Shown here one piece after another: positions 1-10,687 of a stretch of DNA of 64,000 bases. The notes beneath the pieces are model-generated. The model had not been told where the DNA came from. It worked only from the letters and a program-made list of their open reading frames with translations, and did no database searches. Both the position numbers and the translations under genes were made by a program. Origin of the DNA: Panicum virgatum (lineage: Eukaryota > Streptophyta > Magnoliopsida > Poales > Poaceae); contig NC_053141.1 in the NCBI RefSeq assembly GCF_016808335.1, forward strand, positions 26,464,261-26,528,260, given 5' to 3'. The stretch's first letter is position 1. Every line of letters starts with the position of its first letter.

Positions 1-3000
1 CGTCGAGTAGATTTACCGTTTCTATATGCATGCAGAAATGATATTGTTACAACATGATATAAACATATTTCTTTGCTTCACTATAAAGTTGTAGTCCAGT
101 ATAGCATGTGTTTGTTGTGGTGGTCTTAGTTAACTTTATTTTCTGGGCAATCGTTTATAGAGTAGTTCTTTAATTCACTTTACTTCATAAAAGAGCTGTG
201 TGGCGGGTTTTATATTAAACGTAAACACCTAGTTGTTTTGACTATATAACTTCATAAGTTAGGATTAGTTTCTGTTGCTACAATTTTTATGTATGGTACT
301 TCATCTACTCAGCTACTCCCAGTAAAAATTTCAAGTAAAAAGAATAAAGCATCTAGCCATGAAAATTATCCAAAGCTGAGCATGTACTAAAGAAGATGTA
401 TTTATCCAGACTAAACTACACTAGCTCTGGAGTTCAAAATTTAACAGCAACAACTAGACATGATGTGTGCGGAAATGAAATTTTTCCAAATTTAATCTAT
501 GCATATACAAGGAGATATAAAATCGGCAAATTTATCATGCATTTATCAAACTCAAATTCTACAAAGAGTTCTACCAGGTTTCTGCACATAAAACTTTTAC
601 CAGAGCTTACTTTCTATCAAAACATGCTGCAGTAAAAATATGAAGTATTTTCATCACAATTAAAAATATCAAGGAATAAAAACAATGTATACACATGCAT
701 TATTATTCGAATTATCAAGTTTGTAGTAAAGCATGTCAAACTTTTGCTATAGCATCTAAACACACTGTTTAGTAATGCGAGCAAAAATCATGAGCATTCA
801 AGCATTATTGTTACCAGGATAAAAATAACAAATCTATTCATGGCATAACATGCACATTTTGTATCTACCGTTATGGTCATCAGATGGATCTCAAATTTTA
901 TAGACATGCATTTATGACTAAAAGAGAGTCCCATCTGATTTTTCTACGCAAAGAAACTATTTATCACAAATAAAGCCTACTTATCAAGAATTAACTCAAA
1001 TATATAGTTAAACTAATCTAAAATTTCTCAAACTTGCGTAACAGTAAGGTTTTATTGACATGCATATAAGGAAAAAGTTTCATATACAGAACCTCATTAT
1101 TTCTACCAGCATTAATACATGAGCAATACTAGTAGATTTAGGAATCTTGGAGTTTTGAGCTAGTAAATGATGTCCCTTTGTGTTCAAATTTTTACCAGCG
1201 ACTAGAAACAATACAATACACATTCTAGAAAAAAAATCATCCATAGTTACTGAGCACAACTCCTAGAACAAACATAGCCCATTTAATCTAATCTTTTTCG
1301 TAGATTAAAATGTGGACAGATTCTAAAGATGTGCATGTAACAAAACTTGTAGAACTTGTAACAAGGATTCTAAAACATTTGGATTTGTATTTTTATGATT
1401 TTTCTACGAATTTCTATGCATTTTCAAAGTTTACTGTTTTGGATTCTATAGTTCATGTATATTTTTCACTTAGGACCCTGAATTTCTGTTTATTTCAACT
1501 CGAGGTCCCTGGCGGAGATGAGTAAACAGAGGAGGAATGGCGGGGCGATTTCCGGCGAGGTCCGGCCCCAAAGGTGAGGGGAAAGTTGGGGAAAATTGAG
1601 AGGGGCTAAAGCCGCACCTAATGGTGGTCTTGGCTCGCCGGGATGTGGACGGAGGAGGCGGTTCCACGGCGGAGCAGGAACGGCGGAGGTGCGGCTCACC
1701 GGCGGCGGTGCTCCGGCGGGTTCCAGCGGCGTTCGACTGGGTGTACAGCACCAGTGAGAGGCGAGGAAGGTTTTGGTGGGGGCCAAACGAGCAATGCAGT
1801 TCGGGGATGGCCTGGCCACGGCGAGCTCGAGCTTGCCGTCACCAATGGCGGGCGGCGGATGGGGAAATGGGGTCCGGGCGCGCGAGGGGGCATGGGGTCA
1901 TTTTATAGGCGGTGAAGGAGAGGGAGGGCGCTGCTGGGAGTGCAGTGCGCCATCCGGGGGAGGCCGACTTGGCCTGGATGACACGGAGGCGCGTCGGCGG
2001 CCGGCAGCGATGCCGTTTGGCGGCGTGTCGAGCTGAGAGCTGGCAAGGGCACGCGTCACGGGGAGAGAAGGCCAGGGCGTAGTGGTTTCGGCTGAACCCG
2101 TGGGCATGCGGGCGGTTTGGTCGGGGGCGCGGCCACGCGGCCGGGACAGGTGGCGCCGGCGGCGTACGGCGCCGCCGGTGGGCATGGTGCAGGGAAAACA
2201 GAGGAGGGAGGAGAGAGATGTAGTCGGTGGCAAATTCGTAATTAGTTCAAAGTTCAAAATCCGCTCTGTAAACTCAATTTTTCTCCCTCTTCTTGGCCTC
2301 AACTGAAAAAGTGTTGAATATTGTTTTGTTCAATTTTTCAAGATCTACAACTATCGTTTCAGGCGCTTTTTCATTTGAGCACCGGTTTGAGAGTTATTTA
2401 ATTATTTCGAAAACTACCATTTAAAGTACTTATCATTCCATGTGAATTTTGGCACTTTTACTCCTAGGCTTCAACTAGGCTTTTGTTTAACATGACATGG
2501 TGAATGTGCCTATAACTTTTTAAGGACTCATTTGATTTGGTTTGAAAGTTACTTTAACTACCTTGCTACTAGAATTTGAACTCCTTTTTATCTAATTTGT
2601 TTAAATTCTGAATTAGCAAAAAGTCTTTTTAAATTAAACTATGTGTCACAAAAATATGAGTGTGTCTTTATTCTACATTTTTGTGACCAGTTGAGCATGA
2701 AAATTCAAGAATATTAAAGGAACAAGTTTTATATCCACACATACTCATATACAAGGATGCATTATTGTTTTGTATAAATATTTAACATTATGTGCTAAAG
2801 GAATGTTTAATCCTTTGTTCGAGTTTTTATTTTGTTCCATTACTCTGAGTTGTCATTTGAGAAATACATGAATTCTAAATATTTTCTTATTGGACCTCCA
2901 AGGTAAGTATGGTCTCTATGCCTTCTTTCTTTAAAAAGATTTTCAAGATTTCAAAACTATTTGTATGCTGACTAATTGTGGCCTTATTTTATTATTTGGT

Positions 3001-3330
3001 TTGAACTAGTAGATCCTCACAAATCCTGAATGGTTCCATTAATCATTTCATGTGATGGTTTTCCAGTTTGAATTTGATTTGCGTAGAGAATTTATAGATC
3101 ATTATGAAAGATGTATTTTAGTTTCTTATTACCACACATGTCAAGACAAGTTTAAAAGTGTACCAAATATTGTTTTTCAAGCATTGCACTCAAACACATG
3201 CACACATACATTTACACACAAGTTTGCAAAAGCAATTTGATGAGTTTTTATTTAAACTTTCTTGGCTCATTTAGGTATGAGGTTATGCTAATTGTCTTCC
3301 TTTGGCTAAATTGACACCAAAGGTGTCACA
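1..3330 (-). mobile_element. LTR of a Ty3-type retrotransposon (Tekay/Del-like?), runs off the left edge
   Basis: I see no coding region here. Reading the minus strand from 3330, the sequence opens with TGTGACACC and at once forms the short palindrome TGACACC-AAA-GGTGTCA, which resembles the start of long chromovirus LTRs in grasses. A TATA box on the same strand lies at 1901-1907. It is followed by a GC-rich leader-like block (about 1500-1890) and then AT-rich DNA to the edge. LTRs of this group reach 3-4 kb, which fits. The junction at 3330/3331 falls inside a Tat-element reverse transcriptase, so this element is inserted there. The lineage is inferred from layout and terminus only. The other end and the target duplication are outside the window. 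Confidence 0.5.
1901..1907 (-). promoter_or_regulatory. TATA box of the left-edge LTR
   Basis: The minus strand reads CCTATAAAATGACC. It lies just before a GC-rich leader and about 1.4 kb inside the LTR start, the usual place for a U3/R boundary in a long LTR. Confidence 0.4.
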
Positions 3331-3827
3331 ACCTCAACTATATCTCTAATTAGATTACAGAAAGTTTTGTTCATAGCTCGTACAAACGTGGGTAAGGCAT
3401 TCCGCAGACCATATGGCATGACAATATTGCAATAAAGTCCATCCACTATCACAAAAGCAGTATGTTTCCTATCCTCTCTAGACATCTGAATCTGGTGGAA
3501 ACCAGAGTATGCATCTAGGAAAGACAAAAGGTCACACCCGGAGGTGGAGTCCACAATCTGATCTATACGTGGAAGAGGATAGGGGTCTCTAGGACATGCC
3601 TTGTTGAGGCTGGTGTAGTCGATGCACATCTGAAGCTTCCCGTTGGCCTTTGGGACAACGACCGGGTTGGCCAACCACTCAATGTGGTGGACCTCCTCGA
3701 TGAAGCCAGCGTGTAGCAGCTTGCGGACTTCTTCACGGATGAAGTTCTGCCGCTCCACGGACTGCTTCCGAGGTTTCTGGCATACCGGCGTGGTGTCGGG
3801 GTAGATCCTCAGATGGTGCTTAATCAC
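3331..3827 (-). pseudogene. Reverse transcriptase fragment of the Tat element
   Basis: The N-terminal part of a Ty3-type reverse transcriptase reads without stops: GFIEEVHHIEWLANPVVVPK, MCIDYTSLNKACPRDPYPLP, LDAYSGFHQIQM, then the thumb-side stretch ending NLIRDIVEV. The catalytic YVDD block, which should come next, is missing because the frame runs into the inserted LTR at 3330. The last few residues of the open frame therefore come from LTR sequence. The family call is certain. The fragment is about one third of a normal reverse transcriptase domain and is not functional. Confidence 0.9.
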
Positions 3828-3911
3828 TTCCCTGGGGATCCTGGGTATCTGTGACGGTTTTCAGGCGAACACGTCCACATTTGCCCGGAGGAAAGTGATG
3901 AGCACGTCTTC

Positions 3912-4898
3912 TTATTTCTCCTCCAGGTTTCCCGTGATGTGGGTGGTCCTGGAGGAGTCCGCTCCGATCTGCACGGTCTTCACGGGAACATTGTCCGGGT
4001 TGGACGGTTGAACCTTATGTGCCCTGGCATGCACATTGGCTCGCGAGGTGGATGGGTCCTCCTCGGAACGTGCAGCCTCTGCCGCCAGAGCATGCAGTTT
4101 CTCAATTGCAGCGACGGCAGCGGTGCAGTCACCCCGCACGGTGAGGACACCGGTAGGGGAAGGCATCTTTAGGACCAAATACCCATAATGGGCAATGGCC
4201 ATGAAACGGTAGAGAGCCGGCCTGCCAATGATGGCATTGAACGGGAGGTTCACCTCCGCAACATCGAACTGGACGCTCTCTGTGCGGAAGTTCTCCTCGG
4301 TCCTAAATGTGACCGGCAGAGTAATGCTCCCCAGAGGGAACACCGGATGTGGGCCCACTCCAGAGAATGGGCGAGAGGGAGTCAGCTTGGACTCCGGGAT
4401 CTGCAGCTACTTGAACGCTGCATAGCTGATGACGTTGAGGCCGGCCCCACCGTCAATCAGCACGTGATAGAGCCTGTTGTTGGCTATGACAGGGGTGGTG
4501 ACTAGAGGTAGTACACCAGCCCCGGCCATGTTCTCCGGGCAATCAGATGGCCCGAAAGAGATGGTGGTGTTCCTCCACCTGTGGTGCGGCACCGCCTTTT
4601 GGATTCCCGGCTTCGCCGAAAGGACCTCTCGGTGAAAGGTCTTCACGTCCCACCGAGAGACAAGCTCCCAGCTTCCACCGTACATTACGTACAGCTTCTT
4701 GCAGCACTCCTCGTTGTCAGAGTCGGATTTGTCGTGGTTGTAAACGCCCTTCAGCTCCCGAGCGGGGGATTGGTACCCCAGCTCCTTCTCCCCGGCAGCG
4801 GCCTCACTATCGGAGGCTTTCTCCTTGCCAGACCGCTGGCGAGGAGGGGGTGAGCCATCCTTGGAGGCCTGCTCATGCCGCCCACTGACCCGCTTCAC
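3912..4898 (-). pseudogene. Gag C-terminus and aspartic protease region of the Tat element
   Basis: Two adjoining open stretches (4898-4407 and 4358-3912) belong to one protein separated by a stop near 4410. The first holds the gag tail and the protease flap and active site LYHVLIDGGAGLNVISYAAF, where DGG replaces the canonical DTG as is usual in this lineage. The second holds FPLGSITLPVTFRTEENFRT and IIGRPALYRFMAIAHYGYL, the C-terminal half of a retropepsin fold. The upstream segment HNACHSAADCREIQKLVK is the remnant of a zinc-knuckle region. A stop codon lies between protease and reverse transcriptase as well. The family assignment is secure and the exact borders are not. Confidence 0.8.
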
Positions 4899-5739
4899 GA
4901 GTTTCTGGATCTCGCGGCAGTCAGCGGCGCTGTGACAAGCGTTGTGACAGCGTCGTTGCCACCAGCTGCTGTGATGGCGGTAACGTACATCTGCAGGAAT
5001 TCCGACAGATTAGTGGAACCGTCGTACTTCTCTGGCAGGTGCGGATGGAACTTGGACGGCCATGCCACCGCGCGGAGGTGATCCGCCAGCGCAGTGCAAC
5101 CCACCCCAGCTACCGGGGTGCCTGCCTGTATCCGGGCGTTTCCCAGAGGCTTGGGTGCCGCTGCATCCAAGTCGGCATTGAGGTTGCGGCCCTCGATGTT
5201 GAGGCGGCGTTCTCGCGCCCTTTCCACAGAGATGCGGGTGTCCTCACCCGCGTGCCTGCGGTTGAGCTCCGCCCGCAGGCCTTCTGTTCGTGCACCCCTC
5301 ACCGTGGGGGAGCGCACGGACGCCGACGCATCGCCCTGGCGCCGGTGGTAGGGTACCACCGCATTGCCAGGCGGAGGTCGTTGCCTAGTCCTTGCAGAAC
5401 TGGGGGAGGCCTGAGCTAGATGGAGGAGACGGTCAACATCGTCCCTCCACTGCCTCAGGGCGTCTGGCGAGGCTGCAGCAGCCGAAGGGAATCGAAGCAA
5501 CTCCCTAGCTGCTGCCAGTGCTCCGCCGCTCGTAGCTTGTGAGGGTCTCTTGACGGGCGCCCTGATTCTTGCCGACGTCCAGCGCGCGCCGCTGCCGACG
5601 GTGGCTGCTCTACGGGCACGGTTGCCCCTAGCGCAGGAAGGCGAGAGGCGTGTGGTGTGGATGACGCCACATCCTCCGTCATCTCCACGTCGTCATCGTG
5701 GTGGGAGTGCTCAACCACCCGAACCATGGATATGAGCAA
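4895..5739 (-). pseudogene. Gag N-terminal region of the Tat element, deleted
   Basis: The frame opens near 5724 with MVRVVEHSHHDDD and continues to about 5480, where a frameshift leads into MLRFPSAAAASPDALRQWRD and on to KYDGSTNLSEFLQMYVTAI and AAGGNDAV. In relatives the central capsid-like domain follows, but here it is missing. The sequence jumps near 4940 straight to the zinc-knuckle segment, which lies in another frame. The join falls in a short direct repeat containing GTCACA, consistent with a deletion between microhomologies. The 47-nt gap from the first ATG to the LTR end carries the primer-binding region. Confidence 0.75.
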
Positions 5740-5785
5740 GAGATGAGCTAAAACTAGCTAAAGCACCCCTACTTGGCGCGCCAAA

Positions 5786-6910
5786 TGTCGTGGTGTGCAA
5801 ACCCACAGCTGGGTGGTGTAATGCACCCGCCTAAACCCAGAGGGTGAGTACTCGGGGGTTAGCTAGGATTAGTCCAATCTAGATGCAAGAGCACGATGAA
5901 CACAGCAGTTTTAGAGTGGTTCGGGCCGCCGGAGCGTAATACCATACGTCCACTATGTGTTGTATTGCTTGTGCTCTCAAGAGGTTGACAACAGAATTGT
6001 TCGGAGTGAATCCGAGCTTGTGTTTTGGGAGTGTCGAGAGAGTCTTCCGAGAGTCTAGAGAGTCTTCCGTGTGCAGCGAGCGCCTCCCTTTTATATCTCA
6101 AGGGAGGCGCGTACATGGCCGTTGAGTCCTCGACAGGTGGGCCCAACGATGTTGTATTTAATACAAATGGTTCTAGCGCTATTATGGTGCTACGCCTGGG
6201 AAAGATCTTATTCCGGGATTTCCTTGCCTTGCCCGTGGGAATCTTCCGTCCGGCATAGCCATGCCCTATCTTGTCGATACGGCGCCAGGGCATAGCTTGC
6301 GGCGCAGCTTGCCGTAGCCTGCCGCATAGCTGAACGGGCCGTGTAGCTTGCAGCGTAAGCGGTATGATGAAAGGGTGCCGTGCCGTCATATCCATTTAAT
6401 GCGACAGACGGGCTCTACGTGGATGTGGCACATGCGGCTGCACTGTGTACCTCGGTAATATGCGGTCTACAGTGAGGCCTGACAAAAGCTGTCCCGCGTG
6501 CCGCGGCGGGAGAGCACGCCTCAACCACACGCATTGAATGCGGTGGGTGGGCGAGTCTTCCAGCGGAAGACTCGCTCCTGTGCCTGTGCCTGCGGGACAT
6601 GTGGCGCCACCGGACCCCGCCCCGGCGGTATATTGGTTCTACGCGTGTGGGAGGTCTAGACGGACGCAGGGAGGTCCCGGACCCATATGGGGGGTCCGGG
6701 CCCTCGGCTGTTGGTGCGGAGCTTCCCACGTGGAGGCGCCACCGGACCCGTCCCAGAGCGGGGAGCGGGTCCGGGGCCATTGGCCCAGTGAGGCGAGAGC
6801 CTGACCCCTGGGGTCCGGCTGCTCCGCACCTTATGGCGTAGTTATAGATGACTACGCGAGTCCTGCCTTGCAGGAGTAGGAGTGGATATCCCTGCTACAG
6901 GGTACCGACA
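5786..6910 (-). repeat. 5' LTR of the Tat element (1125 bp)
   Basis: The ends are inverted copies, TGTCG...CGACA, with TG/CA termini. Just inside lies TTTGGCGCGCCAAGTAGGGG on the minus strand, the likely primer-binding site. A TATA box on the minus strand is at 6089-6095. The matching 3' LTR is not in the window, so the target duplication cannot be checked. The 5 bp next to it (6911-6915) read GTATG. Confidence 0.8.
6089..6095 (-). promoter_or_regulatory. TATA box in the Tat 5' LTR
   Basis: The minus strand reads GATATAAAAGGGAGGCGCTC. It lies about 300 bp before the LTR end and is oriented toward gag. Confidence 0.5.
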
Positions 6911-6952
6911 GTATGCTATGAAAACCAACTTCGTATGCAAACTATGGAAACT
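6911..6952 (+). repeat. Left copy of the inverted repeat flanking the PR-1 locus
   Basis: The 42 bp beginning GTATGCTATG and ending CTATGGAAACT match the reverse complement of 12987-13028 at 38 of 42 positions. The copy is cut on its left by the Tat LTR end at 6910, so it may once have been longer. It could be one terminus of a transposon that carried the PR-1 gene, or one of two unrelated insertions of the same short repeat. Confidence 0.7.
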
Positions 6953-7049
6953 GATAAGCGTGTTGCATTTAGAGGGAGAAACAATTGTCACTCGCAAGAT
7001 ACAAAGACACACAATTCAAGCGGATTTATGCTGTAGTTCTGAATACCCA

Positions 7050-7059
7050 TTTATTTATT
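7050..7059 (-). terminator. Poly(A) signal of the PR-1 gene
   Basis: The minus strand reads AATAAATAAA, two overlapping AATAAA signals about 130 nt after the PR-1 stop codon. This is a normal plant 3' UTR length. Confidence 0.5.
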
Positions 7060-7451
7060 ATGACCATAAGATACACAGTACATTTATCTTACATCCAGAC
7101 TGCATTGGTATATGCAGGCTTTGAGCATCCATAAGCAAACACACATTACATCAGGGTATCGTCACAATAGTTTGTTACCGGTGCGACTAGAATGGACGTT
7201 GTCCAGGAACATTGCCCGCCGGTGTATAGTTGCAGGTGATGAAGATACCACCGTTGTCACACTTGACACGCGCGCAGCCGATGGCCTTGGTATTGCGCCA
7301 AACCACCTGCGTGTAGTGCCCGCACATCAGCTCCTCCGGGCGCCCTTTCATGCACGTACCAGTAGCACTGTCATAGTCTTGCTTTTCATTCACCCACATT
7401 TGCACGGCTGCAGCCACCGTCATGTCGCTGCCAGGGGAGCCCACGGCAATA

Positions 7452-8049
7452 CACTACTACAAAATAGGCATTTCTTCCAGGCCATTTGTCCCGGTTACCT
7501 TTGGGCCCGGGACAAAAGGTGGCTTTTATCCCGGGTCCAACGGCTAGCCGGGCCAACGCGGGGGACAGGGGCTTTTTGTCCCGGGTGGAGCCACCAACCC
7601 GGACAAAAGGCCCCCCTTTTGTCCCGGTTGGTGGCTCCACCCGGGACAAAAAGTCCCAACCCTTTTATCCCGGGTGGTAACACCCACCGGGAAAAAAGGT
7701 GACCCTTTTGTCCCGGTTGGTGTTACCACCCGGGACAAAAGACACCTTTTGTCCCGGTTGGTGTTACCAATCCGGACAAAAGGCCCCTCCACGTGATAGT
7801 TCAAAAGGAAGTTATTCTATACTAAGTCACGTGTACTACTTAGGTGAGTTGGTAAGGAAACCATGCGCTAGGCAAGAGGTCTTGGGATCGAATCCCGTGG
7901 TGTGCAAAAAAATTTTTAACGGCATGCACCTTTTGTCCCGGGACAAAAGCTAAGCCTCGAGGCTTTTGTCCCGGAAGCCTTGTCCCGGTTCCAAAACCGG
8001 GACAAAAGGCAGTTTGGAACCGGGACAAAAGGCCTATTTTGTAGTAGTG
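7452..8049. mobile_element. Non-autonomous CACTA mini-element inside the PR-1 exon
   Basis: The terminal inverted repeats are CACTACTACAAAATAGGC and its exact reverse complement. The 3-bp target duplication ATA is at 7449-7451 and 8050-8052. The interior has several copies of TTTTGTCCCGG in both orientations, the subterminal repeat style of grass CACTA elements, and these can pair into hairpins. There is no coding region. A tRNA-like stretch lies at 7836-7905. Confidence 0.95.
7836..7905 (+). other. tRNA-like stretch with Pol III A- and B-box-like motifs
   Basis: TAGGTGAGTTGG (7841-7852) resembles an A box and GGATCGAATCC (7885-7895) resembles a B box with one mismatch to GGTTCGANTCC. The 33-nt gap between them is close to that in a tRNA gene. 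GGGATCGAATCCC can form a T-arm stem and loop. I cannot draw a convincing acceptor stem, so this is more likely a tRNA-derived relic than a working tRNA gene. Confidence 0.45.
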
Positions 8050-8769
8050 ATATTTTCACCATAGCCAAACTTGTCACGCTCAGCCTGGTCCGAGTGGCGA
8101 CCGTTGCAGTCACCGGCGCGTCTTGCCGCGTAGGCCCGTGCGAACGCTGCAACGCTCTCATCCCAGACCACATCCTCAACACCCACCTCACGACGGGCGT
8201 CGTTGTGGAGGGAAAGGAACTCCTGCTCTTGCGCCGTGTTCTGAGCCATGGAGGCCATAGCCATGTAGAACACAAGGACAAAGGCTACTACTGCCCTCTT
8301 GGTTGTCGCCATACGGGCCGCTAGCTTAATTTGCAGTGGATCAGTCGCAAATTCTACTATTGAGACGTGGGTTCTTGATTGTGTGCCGTTGTGTTGTGTG
8401 TGTATAAGGGCCCGTTTAGTACCCGGAGATTTTCGGCCTGCCCCAAAAAATTTCGGCCTGTAGCCCGTTTCCGGATTTCGCGAACTAAACGGCCCATCGT
8501 CTGCAGCGCAAAATTTTTCGTCGGCCGCATGGTACAGTGCGGACACCCCAACCCCCTGCTAGAGCCCCGGTCTCATTCGCCGCACTCGCCCGCTTCGCAT
8601 CGGCGCCAACCCTAGCGCGGCTCCTCTCGCCCTCTCCCGCGCCGCCGCCGGTCGCCGTCTCCCCCCCGCCCCCTCCCCCTCGCACCGCTATTTCTCCAGA
8701 TCCGTCCGCTAGAGTGATAGCTCCGCGTCGGAAGGCTTTGGATCCGGCCTCTCGTTGCCTCCGCCCGAG

Positions 8770-10491
8770 ATGGACAACTTCGACGCCGACAACTGGCTCC
8801 GAATCCGGACGCATGGGCCGGCCGCCAGCAACGAAGTCGACGACCAAGGATCCGGCAACGACGCGACCACCAGGGAGTTTTTGGCGGCTACGAACCCCTG
8901 GTGCTCTGCGAGCGCGGGCTCCTCCGCCCCCAACCCTGCGCAACCGCACTCGGTCGGGGGCTTCCTCAACTCCGACGCACAAGTCCGCGCACTGGGGGGC
9001 CTTGACCTCAACGACGGCAGAGCCTGGGCGGATGTTCAGCGGTACGCGGGCATCCTTCCACCCCAGGATGGCGATACGTCCATGGAGCCCCCTCCTGATC
9101 CAGCACCGTCGCGCCGCGGTTCTCGGGCAGCGGGGCTCAGATCCGGTGGTCGCGGCGCTGGAGGCCCGCGCCGCAGTGGCGCCGACGAAGGTCCCATGTC
9201 CCCCCTTCTGCCTGGTTCACAGCGGGATGCAACCACGGAGGGAAGAAGGTCCAGAGGGCGCAGTCCGCGTGTACGCCCCCGAGCCGCTTTCGACGACGAC
9301 GACATGGACTTACTTGACGAAGTTCCTCCACCGCGCGTCCCGGTATGGTACCCCAGACCCCAAACCCCAACTTCCCCACCCCCTCCCAGTTCGTGATTTG
9401 TTCATGTTCCCCCAACTATGATTCGGAAATGATATGTAGTTACCAACTTCTTTCTGCGTGTATCCACCAACATACTTCCTTGCTCTTGTTGTATGCATCG
9501 TTTAGGTTAGGAAACACAAGGCGAGTTGGACACCAGCAAATACACGTAAGTTCTGTGAGATATGGTGCGCTCAAATTGATAATGGCAACTGTGTCAAGGG
9601 AGTCATGAGCAAGACTGGTTGGAAGGAGATAATCAGCTGGTATTATGCAGCAACTGGTTTCCTGCATGACAAGGAGCAGTTCCAGAGTCGGTGGAGGCAG
9701 CTGAAGGGTCAATGGGTCTTCTGTAACACGCTTCGTTATGGCAGCGGATTGGGCCGTCGTAAGGACGGATCTGTTGAAACCCCGGACGAATGGTGGAAAA
9801 GGAATACGATGGTAACATCTCGCGTCCAGTGTTTCACTGGTTCTGAACTTCATTTGCAATTCCTACAACTCTGTTTCTGTTGTAGGGTAAACCTGATTTG
9901 AAGAAATTCAGGAAAGCATTGCCAGCTTACCTGCCTGAAATGGACAAGATGTTTGCTGGCATTGCAGTTGATGGGTCCTCATCCTTCGTGCCGGGACAAC
10001 CTGATCCTATTGAAGTTCAAGAATCCTCAGATGATGAGGCAAGTCAGGACCCAGATGATGCCCAAAGTGATGACATAGACGAACCATTCTCCCCTGCCAG
10101 TGGACGCACAAAGAGGGCCAGCAACACGAGCACAACAGCATCTAGTCCCAAGAAGCGGTGTAGGAGTCCGGCGGTTAGGTCCATGGACAACAACATGAGG
10201 TAGTTGGTCAACATTGCACAGGGAAAACTGAACTTGATGGACAAAATCTGGGAAGAAAAGAGGGATGCACTAATGGAGGTCGAGACTGCAAGAGAGACCG
10301 CTAAGGACCGGAAGGTTGAAAAGGTTTATCAGCTTGCAACGGAGGCGGGTGTGACCCCTACGTCGGAGCCAGTGTTGTTCACAGCCATTATGGACCTAAT
10401 CAAATGTGATAGAACCATGACCCTTTTCATTGCGACTAATGCAGCTGGCAGGCTGCTCATGCTTAAGAAGATCGCCGGGGTCAACAACTAG
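8770..10491 (+). pseudogene. Harbinger ORF1: Myb/SANT-like DNA-binding protein with one nonsense codon
   Basis: This is the accessory protein of PIF/Harbinger elements, which binds element ends and helps move the transposase to the nucleus. Three exons are inferred: 8770-9342, 9506-9811 and 9886-10491. All junctions are GT/AG and keep phase 0. Exon 1 is a GC-rich acidic and proline-rich leader (MDNFDADNWLRIRTHG). Exon 2 holds the Myb/SANT-like domain: ASWTPANTRKFCEIWCAQID, TGWKEIISWYYAATGF, QFQSRWRQLKGQW and DEWWKRNTM. Exon 3 is acidic, then basic (SPKKRCRSP), then helical to the end. A TAG at 10201-10203 interrupts exon 3 after SMDNNMR, about codon 399 of 494. The frame stays open on both sides, so a CAG to TAG change is likely. 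Confidence 0.82.
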
Positions 10492-10687
10492 ACCACCTCT
10501 TATTATTTCGTCTATGCATTATTAGTTATTAACTACTCATGGATGTCCCGTGTGTGTGAACTGTGACAAGTATGACTACTAGAACAGTAGTGAACAATTC
10601 ATGTAATCATGTGCACCTTGTATGGTGCTGCTGCACTGTGTGTGTGACCAATGATGTCTAAGACTGCTATTTGAATTTCATAATTGT

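Larger units (their letters stand above)
3331..6910 (-). mobile_element. Tat-lineage Ty3 (Gypsy) retrotransposon, 5' part
   Basis: On the minus strand the order is 5' LTR (6910 to 5786), primer-binding region, gag, protease and the start of reverse transcriptase. It is cut at 3330 by another retroelement, so the rest probably lies left of the window. The peptides resemble rice RIRE2-like Tat elements, for example the gag segment with AITAAGGNDAV and the protease site IDGGAG. Gag has a frameshift and a large internal deletion, so this copy cannot make a particle. The LTR end at 6910 abuts the inverted repeat that flanks the PR-1 locus. Confidence 0.85.
7187..8312 (-). pseudogene. PR1: Pathogenesis-related protein 1 (PR-1, CAP superfamily), split by a CACTA insertion
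   Basis: PR-1 proteins are secreted, pathogen-induced CAP-domain proteins that bind sterols. The start at 8312 opens with MATTKRAVVAFVLVFYMAMA, a clear signal peptide. The N-terminal half carries LHNDARREVGVEDVVWDESV and KFGYGENI. The C-terminal half (7444-7187) carries VQMWVNEK, CGHYTQVVWRNTKAIGCARV, and the CNYTPAGNVPGQRPF tail, which covers the CNYx motif and a CAPE-like peptide. Between the halves lies a 598-bp CACTA element flanked by ATA. The host frame is continuous across the target site, giving about 174 codons in one exon, the usual PR-1 length. No other lesion is visible, so the insertion alone interrupts the protein. A PIF/Harbinger element also separates the coding region from its TATA box at 12604. 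Confidence 0.93.

Noticed and set aside
1470..2306. Overlapping open frames in the GC-rich block near 1.5-2.3 kb
   Set aside because: Frames are open on both strands because of base composition. The block sits after a TATA box inside an LTR and no protein family is recognisable.
3939..5419. Plus-strand open frames opposite the Tat gag and protease
   Set aside because: They are antisense shadows of the minus-strand retroelement genes, which carry recognisable domains.
7836..7905. A functional tRNA gene
   Set aside because: No convincing acceptor stem or anticodon arm can be drawn. Only the A- and B-box-like motifs are kept.
7486..7953. Open frames within the CACTA mini-element with repeated GTKS-type peptides
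   Set aside because: The peptides are translations of the TTTTGTCCCGG hairpin repeats in all frames and are not proteins.
7452..8049. CRISPR-like array of repeated units
   Set aside because: Repeats are inverted and unequal, lie between CACTA termini with a target duplication, and the genome is a plant.
8537..9421. Long proline-rich open frame on the plus strand
   Set aside because: It overlaps the first exon of the Harbinger Myb-like gene in another frame. The frame starting at 8770 splices in phase to the Myb/SANT-like exon, so this one is a GC-rich shadow.
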